DNA of 64,000 nucleotides from TK10-74A sp965263065 (lineage in GTDB: Bacteria > Chloroflexota > Dehalococcoidia > Bin125): contig CBDHGH010000003.1 of the NCBI GenBank assembly GCA_965263065.1, forward strand, positions 558,001 through 622,000. Direction: 5' to 3'. Position numbers and translations under genes: made by a program. Positions within the stretch are counted from its first letter, which is position 1. The number at the start of each line of letters is the position of its first letter. Of the stretch, positions 1-8,691 are shown in pieces. Below the pieces are notes generated by a model that worked only from the letters and a program-made list of their open reading frames with translations, was not told the origin of the DNA and ran no database searches.

Positions 1-2686
1 CGGGGTTGAATCCGAACTCGATCTGCCCCGTCCGCAAGAGCCGGGCGGTGATGCGGCCCACCAATACTCCATCGGCCACCACATCGGACGAGACCAGCCG
101 GCGGTTCACCTGCGCATCGGCGGGGATGATGCGCCGGGCCGGCAGGATCAAGTCCCCACCCGTGGGCTGGAAGCCGACCTCGACCCGCCCATCGCTCAAG
201 CGGCGCGCCCGGATCCGGCCCGCAACCGCCACGTCGTCGATCATCACCGTGACCGACGAGGGGCTGCCCTCGACGACCGTCTCGGGCAATAAGCCCAGTG
301 TCACCGTGAACGTCTCGTTGGCGGCATCGGCGTCCTGCCGCGTGCTGACCGTACCCGTGCCGCTGGTCTCCCCGGCGGCGATGGGGATGCTCGCCAGCGG
401 CCCGTAGTCGTCCGGCTCGGCCGTGCCGGCGGTCAGCGTCACCGGGATGGCCACGTCGCTCTGCAGCGGCGCCGATAGCGTCACGGTCACCGTCACGTCC
501 GCGCCTTCGTCCACCCGGTTCGGGGAGGCTGAGAGCCCCACCATCGCGACGGCTGGCGCGGTGACGGTTGCAGCGTCGTCCGGGTTCGGCCACACGATGC
601 GCACGAAGGCGTCATCGGACCAGGCGATGATGATCGATCCCAGCGCCGCGATGGCGGCCACGCTGGGGTCGCGCCGCAGCAGTTCGGCGAACTCCGCCGA
701 ACCCACGACGTGCTCAACGGTGTCCTCGTCGTCGTAGTCCGTGTCGGTCCAGACGCCGTCCCGGAGGATGAAGCTGCGGTCGCCCACCACGCGCAGCACG
801 TCGGTGCCCGTGTCGAGGTGGCCGTCGCGCAACGCCTCGATGTCGTCGGCGGCTCCGACGGCGGCTTCGCCGCTGGCGGGGGCCGCGTCCGCCGCATCGG
901 CGAGTTCGTCCTCGGCCTCCTCCTGGTCAAACGCCAGTTCGGGCTCCTCCGCCAGGAACGAGGTGAACGGCGTGACGATGCCGAAGCGCGTCGCGATCTC
1001 CACGATCTCCGTGATCAGGGAATCGCGCGCGCCCTCGAGGCGAAGCTCGGTGAGCAGGTCGGCGATGCGCTGTTGCGCCCACACCTGCGCGACCGTGGGG
1101 TCGCCGTAGGCGCGCTCCGGGAACGACACGTCGTAGCGGAACGACTCCGGCCCGGCGGCCGTCTCGCCACGCACGATGATCGTGGCGGCTCCTGGGGAGT
1201 CGTACCGGCCCGCGAGCAGGACCTGCGTCCCGGCGAAGATGCCCGTGATGCGTTCGGGGGCCAGGCCGGAGACGCCGCCACCGTCGAACTCGATCTCCAC
1301 GCCGGTCAGCACCGGCGTCGCGATGCGCTCGAACAGGCGGCCGACCTCAATGTCGATGCGCTCGTCCGGCGTGACGTAGTGGCTGGTGCCCAGGAAGTCG
1401 CGGGCCAGCGCGTCGAGCAGGATGGTGTCGACGTCGTAGCCGACGCCGAAGGTGAACATCTGCGTGCGTTCGGCGGCGCTGTCCCGCGCGATCGCCAGGA
1501 TCGACTCCGGATCGTCCGGCCCGACGGTCGGCAGGCCGTCGGTGAGGAAGACGATTGTCGCGGGGCGGTCGCCGCCGGCCAAGTCCAGCGCCGTCGCCAG
1601 CGCAGCGGCGATGTTGGTGCTGCCGCCGGCCACCAGCCGATCGACGTGGGCGATGCCCGCGGCCGCGTCGGCGGCGTGCGCCAGGCCCTCGCCGAACACG
1701 GTCACGTTGCTCGCGAAGCTGACCACGCCGTAGCGGTCGCCGGCGCCCAGCCGGTTGAGCATGAAGCGCGCCGCCTGCTTGGCCTGATCGAACTTGTCGC
1801 CCTCCATCGACCCGGAGCTGTCGAGCACGAGGATCAGGTCGCGATCGACGCGCGCCGCGGGCTGCGTCGCCGGGGCGAACAGCAGGGCGAAGTAGCCCGC
1901 CTCGTCGCTGGAGCGATAGGTGAGCAGGCGGGTGCTGAGCAGCCCTTCGCCGCCGCTGAGGTCGAGCCGGAAGTCGGTCGTCGGCGACCAGCCGTCGCCC
2001 GATTCCCAACTCAGCGACAGACGGCCGTCCGCGTGGCGGGTGGAGGCGAGGGTGTACGTCGGCGCGACGGCCGCGCGCACCTCCCAGGAGACGTCGACGT
2101 CGGCGTTGACGGTGGCGCGCGCCGGTCGCGGTGACATGCGCGACCAGGGCACCGAGACGGCCACCTGGTTGCCCTCCGCCGTCAGCGGCGTGGTCACGGT
2201 GAAGCTGACGCTGCGCGTCTCGCCGGGCGGCACCGGGAAGGCGCGCACCTCGTAGAGCGTGTCGCTGATCGATTGCAGCAGCGCCGGGTCGATCAGGCGC
2301 CGCACGATGTCCTCGTAGATCCGTTCGGCGTCGCCCGCGTCGAGCAGGCGGCCCTCCAGCGTGTCGGGGCCGCCCGACAGCACGAGGTCGCCGACGGCGC
2401 TGCCCGGCGGCACCGGCACCACGATGCGCCCCTCGGCGAGCACGTCGCCGGGGTTGCTGAGGTCGAGTCGGTAGCGCGCGACGGCGGCCGCGTCGCGGAC
2501 CGTGATGCCGACATCGAGCGCGTCCAGCCGCGCCCCGTCGATCGAGAACGGCGGCGGATCGACGGTCTGGGCCGCCAGGCGCATCGGGATCAGCGGCGTC
2601 AGCAGGGCCAGCGCCAGCAGTGTGATGAGCAGCCGGGCGGCGACGCGGGGGGCGCGCCGGGGCTGCGGGATGGGGGATCGCGTCAT
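1..2686 (-). CDS. Secreted VIT / von Willebrand factor A / Calx-beta protein (3' end beyond window)
   Basis: Probably a secreted or surface adhesion/metal-binding protein; specific role unknown. The reading frame is open from ATG at 2686 to the window edge (at least 895 codons, no stop), with a good ribosome site (CAGGAGA) upstream. An N-terminal hydrophobic segment (about residues 15-40) looks like a signal peptide. Residues about 45-240 read as a VIT domain. A vWA domain follows with the MIDAS motif DSSGS at residues 289-293. After a linker there is a Calx-beta-like segment (about 710-810). The visible C-terminus holds two copies of a short motif (GRIxARxLxxGxxExGFxP), suggesting tandem repeats continuing past the edge. 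VIT plus vWA is the inter-alpha-trypsin-inhibitor-like architecture. It is divergent from nothing and precedes the mutasome operon on the same strand, with no evident functional link. Confidence 0.85.
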   Translation of the reverse strand, partial: MTRSPIPQPRRAPRVAARLLITLLALALLTPLIPMRLAAQTVDPPPFSIDGARLDALDVGITVRDAAAVARYRLDLSNPGDVLAEGRIVVPVPPGSAVGDLVLSGGPDTLEGRLLDAGDAERIYEDIVRRLIDPALLQSISDTLYEVRAFPVPPGETRSVSFTVTTPLTAEGNQVAVSVPWSRMSPRPARATVNADVDVSWEVRAAVAPTYTLASTRHADGRLSLSWESGDGWSPTTDFRLDLSGGEGLLSTRLLTYRSSDEAGYFALLFAPATQPAARVDRDLILVLDSSGSMEGDKFDQAKQAARFMLNRLGAGDRYGVVSFASNVTVFGEGLAHAADAAAGIAHVDRLVAGGSTNIAAALATALDLAGGDRPATIVFLTDGLPTVGPDDPESILAIARDSAAERTQMFTFGVGYDVDTILLDALARDFLGTSHYVTPDERIDIEVGRLFERIATPVLTGVEIEFDGGGVSGLAPERITGIFAGTQVLLAGRYDSPGAATIIVRGETAAGPESFRYDVSFPERAYGDPTVAQVWAQQRIADLLTELRLEGARDSLITEIVEIATRFGIVTPFTSFLAEEPELAFDQEEAEDELADAADAAPASGEAAVGAADDIEALRDGHLDTGTDVLRVVGDRSFILRDGVWTDTDYDDEDTVEHVVGSAEFAELLRRDPSVAAIAALGSIIIAWSDDAFVRIVWPNPDDAATVTAPAVAMVGLSASPNRVDEGADVTVTVTLSAPLQSDVAIPVTLTAGTAEPDDYGPLASIPIAAGETSGTGTVSTRQDADAANETFTVTLGLLPETVVEGSPSSVTVMIDDVAVAGRIRARRLSDGRVEVGFQPTGGDLILPARRIIPADAQVNRRLVSSDVVADGVLVGRITARLLRTGQIEFGFNP

Positions 2687-2769
2687 TGCAGGGTCTCCTG
2701 TGTGGTCATGGCGCTGCGGTCGGGCTGCGTGCCAAGCGAGACGGCGCAGCGCGCGCCCTGGTTCCCCGA

Positions 2770-2788
2770 CCCGCGGCCGGACCGCGGG
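2770..2788 (-). terminator. Possible stem-loop downstream of dnaE2
   Basis: Perfect 7-bp inverted repeat (CCCGCGG, 5-nt loop, CCGCGGG) about 35 nt past the dnaE2 stop and before the vWA gene. There is no U-tract, so it is only a candidate terminator. Confidence 0.3.
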
Positions 2789-2821
2789 CGCGACGGCGTG
2801 GGGAAGGCGGGGCGTGGCGCC

Positions 2822-5800
2822 TCAGCCCCACGATTTCCCGGACGGGGTGAGGAAGACCTCCGCCGGGACGACCTCGCGGATCTCCGCCGCGACGAGCGTA
2901 CGCTGCTCGCCCGCCCGCGTCTCCAGCACGCCCCGCACGCGCAGGAACGGCGCCGTGCGGATGGCCTCCTGGCGGCGCTCGCCCAGGGCCGCGCCGACGA
3001 GCACGTTGACCATGCCGAACTCGTCCTCCAGCAGCAGGAAGATGATCCCGCGCGCCGTGTGTGGTCGCTGCCGGCAGACGACCAGCCCCGCGATCTCCAC
3101 CTGCGTCCCCGCCGGGAGGGCCTGCGCGTGCCGACTCGAGGCGACGCCCTCTCCCAGCGCCGGTCGCAGGAACTGCATGGGGTGCGCATCGGGCGAGAGG
3201 GCGAGCAGGGCGTAGTCGGCGGTCATGCGCTGGAAGGCGTCGAAGTCGGGCAGGGGGACTTCGTCCTGGCTGGTGGAGAGCGGCAGGCGGAGTTGTCGCG
3301 ACGGCGTCGCGACGGACTGCCGCAGCAGGGCCCGCGACATCCCCTCCCCGAACAGCCCCAGCTGCCAGAGCAGCTCGCGCCGGTTGAGCCCGAAGGCGTC
3401 GAACGCGCCCACCTGGATCAGGTGCTCCGTGCTCTCCCGCTGCAGCCCGGTGCGCTGCACGAAGTCGAACAGCGAGCGGTAGTCGCCGTCGCGCGTCCGC
3501 TCCGCCGGGATGCGCACGCCGCCGGCCGCCCCCACGCCGCGCACGTAGCCCAGGCCCACGCGCACGGCGCTGACGCCGTCGGCCTGCGGCTGTGCGATGG
3601 TGCAGGACGCCTGGCTCGCGTTGACGTCCGGCCGCAGCACCTCGATGTCGTGGCGCTGGGCGTCGTTGGTGAGGACGTGGGGCGGGTAGAAGCCCATGGG
3701 CTGGTTGTTCAGCAGCGCGCAGTAGAACGGCGCCGGGTGGTAGCGCTTGAGCCAGCTCGACTGGTAGGCGAGCAGCCCGAAGGCCGCGCCGTGGCTCTTG
3801 GGGAAGCCAAACTCGGCGAAGCCCAGCAGATTTTGGAACATGCGCGCGGCGGTGGCGCGGGGCACGCCGCGCGCCTGGGCGGCGGTCATGAACTGCGCCT
3901 CGTAGCGCTGCATCGCCGCCAGCGAGCGCTTGCGGCTCATGGCGCGACGGAACTGCTCGGCCTCCCCGGCGCTGAAGCCGCCCATCGCCCGGGCGACCTC
4001 GACCACCTGCTCCTGAAACAGCACCACGCCCAGCGACTCCGCCAGGATCGCGTCGACGCAGGGGTGCACGGCGGGCGGACGGTAGCGCGCGCCCTGGGCG
4101 CGTTGCTTCTCCCGCTCGCGCACGTAGGGGTTCACCGCCCCGCCCACGATGGGCCCCGGCCGCACGATGGAGACCTGCACGGTGATGTCGTCCAGGCAAC
4201 GGGGCTGCGTGCGCGGCAGCATGGCGATCTGCGCGCGCGACTCGATCTGGAAGGCGCCCACCGTGTCGCCGCGGCAGATGTCGTCGTAGACGGCGGCGTC
4301 GGCGAAGTCGATGCGCGACAGATCGACGGGGCGCGCACCCTGCTCCGCGATCAGCCCCACGGCCTCCTCCACCATGGAGAGCATGCCCAGGGCGAGGAAG
4401 TCGATCTTGACCATGCGGGCGTCGTCGATGCTGTCCTTGTCCCAGTGGCAGAGGTAGCGATTGGGCCAGGCGGCGGGCTGGCAGGGCACGTAGTCGATCA
4501 GCGGCTGGGAGGAGATCACCATCCCCCCCACGTGCTGCGAGAGGTGACGGGGAAAGCCCGCCAGCTGCTGCGCCAGATCGACCAGGTCACGCCAGCCGCG
4601 CGCGCCGGCGCGGTCGGCGGATTGCGGGTCGCGGGCGAGGGCGGCGGGCAGCTGCCCGACGCCGTCGTAGGGGGTGGCGCGCTTGGCCAGCCGGTCCAGC
4701 TCGGCTGCGGGCAGACCCAGCGCCTTGCCCACGTCGCGGATGGCGCTGCGCAGCCGGTAGGTGGGGAAGATCGCGACGAGGGCCGCGTGTTCCTTGCCCC
4801 ACTTCTCGTGCACCCGCTCGATCAGCCGCTCGCGGATGTCGCGCGGGAAGTCCAGGTCGATGTCGGGCAGGGTCTGCATGTCCTCGTTGAGGAAGCGATG
4901 GATCGTGAGCTGGTTGGCGATCGGGTCGATGTGCGAGAGGCCGATCAGGTAGCAGACGATCGAGGCCACCGAGGAGCCCCGCCCGCGCCCGGGGGGCAGG
5001 CCGGCCAGGGCGCGGGCGCTGCCCGGCCCGCGCACCTCCCGGGCGACCTCGTGCGCGAGCGTGAAGATCTCGTGATAGATAAGGAAGAAGCCGCTCAGCT
5101 GCTGCCGCTCGATGACGCGCAGCTCGTGCGTCAGACGCGCCTCCGCGCGCGCCTGCTCGGGGCTGCCGGCGTAGCGGTCGCGCAGGCGCGCCCAGCAGAT
5201 CGCCGACAACTCCTCGTGCGGGCTGCGCCCGCTCTGCAGGGGAGGCGCCGGCAGCGTGTAGCCCATGTCCTGCGTGAGGTCGAAGGTGCAGCGCCGGGCG
5301 ATGCGCACCGAGTTGGCGGCGGCCTCGGGGTGGTAGCGGGCGAAGCGCTGGGCCTGCTCCACCGGCGGGCGCAGGAAGAACTCGGCGTTGGGACGGCGCT
5401 CGCGGTGGCTCTCGTCCAGCGTCAGGCGGTGCTTGATCGCGACCAGCACGTCCTGCAGGCGGTGCCGGTCGCGCTGGTGGTAGTGCACGTTGCCGGTGCC
5501 CACCACCCCCACGCCCGCCGACGCCGCCAGACGCACGAGCGCGCGGTTGCGCGGGCCGTCGTTGAACACCAAGTTGTCCTGCAACTCGACGAAGACGTTG
5601 TCCGCGCCGAACCACTCGATCAGGCGCTGGAGTTCGGCGGCCGCGTCGCGCAGCCGGCCGGCCTCGGCCAGGCGGGGGATACGCGCCGCGCGACAGCCGC
5701 TGAGCACGATCAGCCCCTCGCTGTGCGACGCCAGCTGCTCGACGGGCAGGCAGGGGTCCAGCCGTCGCGCCTCTTTGCCCGCGTTGCTCTCCTCCTGCAG

Positions 5801-6307
5801 GCCGAACGCCAGGCTGGAGAGGCGGCAGAGGTTGGCGTAGCCGCGCTGATTCTCGGCCAGCAGGGTGAGGTGGGATCGCAGCGGCGGGGCGTCGCCGTCC
5901 GCCGTCGGATCGGGCGGATGGGACAGCGTCAGTTCCAGGCCCGTGATGGGGCGCAACCCCGCCTCCTTGGCCGCGCGGGCGAACTCCATGGCGCCGAACA
6001 TGCCGTCGTGGTCGGTGAGCGCCAGCGCGCGATGGCCCTGCGCCCGCGCCGTCTCGACCAGCTCCTCGATGCTCGACGCGCCCTCCAGCAGCGAGTAGTT
6101 GGAGTGCGCGTGCAACTCCACGTAGGGAGCGCCGTCGATCGCATCCGGCGGCAGCGGGTCGGGGGCGTCACGCGGGGCCAGGGAGCGGGGCGTGTCCGGC
6201 TCCAGCGACCGCTCCAGATCCTGCCGCTGCTCCTCCCAGCGACGCCAGCGCCGGGCATCCGCGGGGCCGGGATCGTGGTGGGCGTCTGCGACCGTCCCCG
6301 GGCGCAC
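2822..6307 (-). CDS. dnaE2: Error-prone DNA polymerase III alpha subunit DnaE2
   Basis: Replicative-type C-family polymerase used for translesion synthesis in the ImuB/DnaE2 mutasome. At 1161 aa it is of normal DnaE2 length. The PHP domain begins with YVELHAHSNYS (62-72). The palm carries the catalytic PDIDLDFP (481-488). VSIVRPGPI and the FPKSHGAAF segment typical of the family follow, and the C-terminus has an OB-fold (GTQVEIAGLVVCRQRPHTA region). Translation starts at GTG 6307, one base after the stop of the preceding small gene, so it is translationally coupled. About 60 Pro/Arg-rich residues precede the PHP domain, so an internal start is possible. It is the last gene of imuB, small gene, dnaE2, transcribed from a promoter with a LexA box. 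No imuA/imuA' is visible in the window. Confidence 0.96.
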   Translation of the reverse strand: MRPGTVADAHHDPGPADARRWRRWEEQRQDLERSLEPDTPRSLAPRDAPDPLPPDAIDGAPYVELHAHSNYSLLEGASSIEELVETARAQGHRALALTDHDGMFGAMEFARAAKEAGLRPITGLELTLSHPPDPTADGDAPPLRSHLTLLAENQRGYANLCRLSSLAFGLQEESNAGKEARRLDPCLPVEQLASHSEGLIVLSGCRAARIPRLAEAGRLRDAAAELQRLIEWFGADNVFVELQDNLVFNDGPRNRALVRLAASAGVGVVGTGNVHYHQRDRHRLQDVLVAIKHRLTLDESHRERRPNAEFFLRPPVEQAQRFARYHPEAAANSVRIARRCTFDLTQDMGYTLPAPPLQSGRSPHEELSAICWARLRDRYAGSPEQARAEARLTHELRVIERQQLSGFFLIYHEIFTLAHEVAREVRGPGSARALAGLPPGRGRGSSVASIVCYLIGLSHIDPIANQLTIHRFLNEDMQTLPDIDLDFPRDIRERLIERVHEKWGKEHAALVAIFPTYRLRSAIRDVGKALGLPAAELDRLAKRATPYDGVGQLPAALARDPQSADRAGARGWRDLVDLAQQLAGFPRHLSQHVGGMVISSQPLIDYVPCQPAAWPNRYLCHWDKDSIDDARMVKIDFLALGMLSMVEEAVGLIAEQGARPVDLSRIDFADAAVYDDICRGDTVGAFQIESRAQIAMLPRTQPRCLDDITVQVSIVRPGPIVGGAVNPYVREREKQRAQGARYRPPAVHPCVDAILAESLGVVLFQEQVVEVARAMGGFSAGEAEQFRRAMSRKRSLAAMQRYEAQFMTAAQARGVPRATAARMFQNLLGFAEFGFPKSHGAAFGLLAYQSSWLKRYHPAPFYCALLNNQPMGFYPPHVLTNDAQRHDIEVLRPDVNASQASCTIAQPQADGVSAVRVGLGYVRGVGAAGGVRIPAERTRDGDYRSLFDFVQRTGLQRESTEHLIQVGAFDAFGLNRRELLWQLGLFGEGMSRALLRQSVATPSRQLRLPLSTSQDEVPLPDFDAFQRMTADYALLALSPDAHPMQFLRPALGEGVASSRHAQALPAGTQVEIAGLVVCRQRPHTARGIIFLLLEDEFGMVNVLVGAALGERRQEAIRTAPFLRVRGVLETRAGEQRTLVAAEIREVVPAEVFLTPSGKSWG

Positions 6308-6308
6308 C

Positions 6309-6656
6309 TCAATACTCCTGCGCGAACCAGGCGTCCGCCTTCGTGCCGGCGGCGGCGTGCCCGAGGGCCGGGGCGTCGTCGGAGAAGCAGGTGAGGCGGC
6401 GGCCGTCGGCGAGGCGCAGTTGGTAGTAGGTGCGCCGCAGCGGTTGATCGCGCCACCACTCCTCGGCGATGCGCCAGACCTGATCGACGTCGTGGACCGC
6501 CACCGCCCGCGTCTGGTGCGGGAAGCGCACCCGGGCGGGCAGGCCGTCGGCGTCGCGGGCGACCTGCAGCGGTCGCGGCCGGCCCAGCGGACGCAGGCCC
6601 GACGGCGCGGGCGCCGGCGCGCGCTGCTCCTCCGGGAAGAAGCCGGGGCGGCTCAT
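6309..6656 (-). CDS. Small DUF6504-like protein between imuB and dnaE2
   Basis: A 115-aa protein of unknown activity. ATG at 6656 overlaps the imuB TGA (ATGA), and its own TGA lies one base before the dnaE2 GTG, so the three genes form one coupled unit. The N-terminal 45 residues are Pro/Arg-rich. The rest has a compact pattern with conserved Trp and Tyr residues (VDQVWRIAEEWWRDQ, then RTYYQLRLADGRR, ending DAWFAQEY). This resembles the DUF6504 type of small domain found beside ImuB/DnaE2 in other high-GC bacteria; the family assignment is from memory and moderate. Its position suggests a mutasome accessory factor, which is inference. A longer overlapping reading frame extends upstream inside imuB but is not used. 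Confidence 0.75.
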   Translation of the reverse strand: MSRPGFFPEEQRAPAPAPSGLRPLGRPRPLQVARDADGLPARVRFPHQTRAVAVHDVDQVWRIAEEWWRDQPLRRTYYQLRLADGRRLTCFSDDAPALGHAAAGTKADAWFAQEY

Positions 6657-7840
6657 GGGTCGTAGTCCATCAGCGCGTAGCGCCGTTCGGGGATGCGCGA
6701 CCAGGGCTCCACGGCCACGATCTGGCTCAGCGGGCTGCGGCCGTGCTGCGCGGTCAGGTGCCGCGCCATCTCCTGGAGCTGCGCGCGACGGCGGGCGGCG
6801 TCGCGGAAGAGCGAGGGCTGGCGGCCGCTCTCCGCCGTGAGCGCGCCCAGCTCCAGCTCCATCTCCACCACGGGGGCGTCCCACTGGGCCCGTTCCAGCG
6901 CGGCGCGAATCGGCAGCCAGAGGCGCGCGCGGTCGCTCGTCGGTTCGCGCAGCGCCTGGCTGCGCTCCCAGAGCCGCTCCTCCTCCATCACGACGCGCAG
7001 GCGCAGGCGCCGCACGAAGCGGCCCGAGGCGCGGGGGTGTCGCAGAGCCCGGCGCAGCAGTTGCTGGGCGCTGTGCAGGATCGCGTCGCGGCTGACCAGC
7101 GGCGGCTCCGCGTGGCTGCGCTCCACCACCGCCGCCTGCACGAAGGGGTCGGGCACGACCGGGCTGGGGTCGGCGCCGCCGGCGGCCAGCCAGGCGGCCT
7201 CGCCGGCCGCGCCGAACTGCGCCGCGACGGCGTGCCGGGGCAGCGCCGCCAGCGCCCCCATGGTGTGGATCCCGAAGAGCTGCAGGCGCGCCTGGTCGCC
7301 GGGCGGGAGGGGCAGCCAGGCCGTGGGCTTGTCGGCCAGGAAGGCGGCGCTCGCGCCGGCGGGCACGCGCTGCGCGTCGCCCGGCGCGGCGCTGCGCGCG
7401 GCGACGCCGGCCGTGAAGCGCTCCCCGGCGATGCCCAGGCGGGCGGGCAGGGACGGCGGCGCGGCCTGGAGGATCGCCCGCTCCACGTCGCCGGGCTGGG
7501 GGTAGAGCAGGTGCAGGCCGCGCAGGTCGGCGAAGACGGCGCCGGGCTCGGGCTGCTCCACGATGGGGCTGATGCCGGCCATCGCGTCGCGCAGGGCCGC
7601 CGCGACGCGGCGGTAGCGGGCGGGGTGGGGCGCCAGGACGGTGATCTGGGGGCAGAGGGCGGTGGCCTCGCGCAGGGTCTGGCCGGGGCGGACGTTGCGC
7701 CGGGCGGCGGGGTCGGTCAGCTGCGCGACGCGCAGGCCCGCGTCGTCGCTGAGGACCACGGGGCGGTCGTGCAACTGCGGCCGGCCGGCCAGCTCGCAGG
7801 TGAGCGCCAGAGCAGGGACGACGAGGCAGGCGATCGGCAT
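6653..7840 (-). CDS. imuB: ImuB-like, probably inactive Y-family polymerase
   Basis: 395-aa Y-family (DinB-like) protein expected to act as the adaptor that brings DnaE2 to the beta clamp. The start at ATG 7840 is chosen because AGGAGGAGCC immediately precedes it and it gives the family N-terminus (MPIACLVVPALALTCELAG). The metal-binding acidic residues of active Y-family polymerases are not seen: the N-terminal strand has no Asp before its hydrophobic stretch, and the second acidic motif reads AVFADLRGLHLLY. This matches ImuB rather than DinB. The RLGIAGERFTAGVAA segment is the usual little-finger-proximal helix region. First gene of the imuB operon; expression is expected to be DNA-damage inducible (LexA box at 7894-7905). 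Confidence 0.92.
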   Translation of the reverse strand: MPIACLVVPALALTCELAGRPQLHDRPVVLSDDAGLRVAQLTDPAARRNVRPGQTLREATALCPQITVLAPHPARYRRVAAALRDAMAGISPIVEQPEPGAVFADLRGLHLLYPQPGDVERAILQAAPPSLPARLGIAGERFTAGVAARSAAPGDAQRVPAGASAAFLADKPTAWLPLPPGDQARLQLFGIHTMGALAALPRHAVAAQFGAAGEAAWLAAGGADPSPVVPDPFVQAAVVERSHAEPPLVSRDAILHSAQQLLRRALRHPRASGRFVRRLRLRVVMEEERLWERSQALREPTSDRARLWLPIRAALERAQWDAPVVEMELELGALTAESGRQPSLFRDAARRRAQLQEMARHLTAQHGRSPLSQIVAVEPWSRIPERRYALMDYDP

Positions 7841-7885
7841 GGCTCCTCCTGCGCCGGGCCGTCGGCAACGTCCGGCAGGAGGGGT

Positions 7886-7915
7886 ATCGTAGAGAACAAG
7901 TGTTCTAGATTGCAA
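7886..7915 (-). promoter_or_regulatory. Predicted sigma70-type promoter of the imuB operon
   Basis: Read on the minus strand, TTGCAA (7915-7910) is followed after 18 nt by TACGAT (7891-7886), about 45 nt upstream of the imuB ATG. The LexA box fills the spacer. Sequence-only prediction. Confidence 0.6.
7894..7905. promoter_or_regulatory. LexA (SOS) operator, Gram-positive type
   Basis: GAACAAGTGTTC matches the Bacillus/actinobacterial LexA core GAAC-RNRY-GTTY at every position, and the palindrome extends one base each side. It sits between the predicted -35 and -10 of imuB, the classic repression geometry. It also lies 34 bp upstream of the longest HicB-like reading frame on the other strand. 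Confidence 0.8.
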
Positions 7916-7938
7916 GTCGGGCGGCGCGGGCGGCTAAG

Positions 7939-8424
7939 ATGCACGGAGACTCCGATCTGATGCCCCAGCGGCGTCACGACTGGCTCTCTGGGGCGAAGTC
8001 GCGCTTGCTCCGGCATGCCATGCGGAGGGCGCGCCAGCAAACGAGATGGATGAAGTCGATGGCCGAGGAAACCATACTTCGCGCATACATCCGACCGCAG
8101 CGGAGCGGTGGGTGGTACGCGCATTGCATCACGCTATCCCTTGACGCCGTTGGCGCGGACTACCGGGACGCCCGCGACAAGTTGGACGACGCCATCCTCT
8201 CCTACCTGCGATTCGCCGGTGAAGAGGGCCGATTCGAGGAACTTGTCCCTCGCCGATCGCCGCTGCGTTTTCGGATCGAATATGGGGCCGTGTGGGTGTG
8301 GAGCGTCGTCACGGGACTGCTCAGGAATGTGCGCCGAGCGATCCGCTTCGGCTCTGCGGAGCAGACCCACGAGCCCATCTTCTCCCGGCAACTGCCGTCC
8401 GGCTCCCATCCAACTGCCGCCTAA
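7939..8424 (+). CDS. HicB-like antitoxin-type protein
   Basis: The longest frame is 161 aa. The homologous part begins around MAEETILRAYIRPQ (residue 41, ATG 8059), so the true start may be ATG 8050 or 8059; the first 37 residues are Arg/Trp-rich and may not be translated. The core resembles the HicB partial-RNase-H fold: a beta strand (ILRAYIRPQRSGGWYAHC), the gap, then an amphipathic helix (DYRDARDKLDDAILSYL). No obvious DNA-binding domain is seen at the C-terminus. HicB proteins neutralise HicA mRNA interferases and often autoregulate. The HicA-like gene starts 6 nt downstream, in antitoxin-first order. Divergent from imuB across a 98-bp region. Confidence 0.7.
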   Translation: MHGDSDLMPQRRHDWLSGAKSRLLRHAMRRARQQTRWMKSMAEETILRAYIRPQRSGGWYAHCITLSLDAVGADYRDARDKLDDAILSYLRFAGEEGRFEELVPRRSPLRFRIEYGAVWVWSVVTGLLRNVRRAIRFGSAEQTHEPIFSRQLPSGSHPTAA

Positions 8425-8430
8425 ATCCCG

Positions 8431-8691
8431 ATGCCCCGTGGGAAGCCGCCACTCACGCTCAAGGAGGTGATCCGCATTCTTGAGGAACGCGGATACACTT
8501 GGCGGGAGGGCAAGGGTGACCACCGTGTCTACACAGACAGAGAACACGTGGTGCTCGTCGATATGGGACGCCGGGAGTTCGGTTCCAAGGAGATCACGAC
8601 CCTCATCCATCAGATGGGGTTGGACCGCGTCTCCTTCTACACATCCACGGACGCGACGGCCCGGAAGATCAATAGGAAGCGGGCGAAGTAG
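8431..8691 (+). CDS. HicA-like mRNA interferase toxin
   Basis: 86-aa protein of the YcfA/HicA family (dsRNA-binding-like fold, RNA cleavage). Diagnostic features: the N-terminal helix LTLKEVIRILEERGY; the catalytic-His context GDHRVYT (residues 29-35, His31), equivalent to the GSHH motif of HicA; and the C-terminal GSKEITTLIHQMGL helix. Length is slightly above the usual 60-80 aa because of a basic tail. It starts 6 nt after the HicB-like stop and ends directly at the TTG start of the Panacea gene, so all three are likely one transcript. No strong Shine-Dalgarno is seen before it, consistent with coupling. Confidence 0.8.
   Translation: MPRGKPPLTLKEVIRILEERGYTWREGKGDHRVYTDREHVVLVDMGRREFGSKEITTLIHQMGLDRVSFYTSTDATARKINRKRAK

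Noticed and set aside
2273..6394. 1373-codon open frame on the plus strand opposite dnaE2
   Set aside because: Antisense shadow caused by high GC; composition (His/Arg/Gln/Val runs) is unlike any protein and the opposite strand encodes an unambiguous DnaE2.
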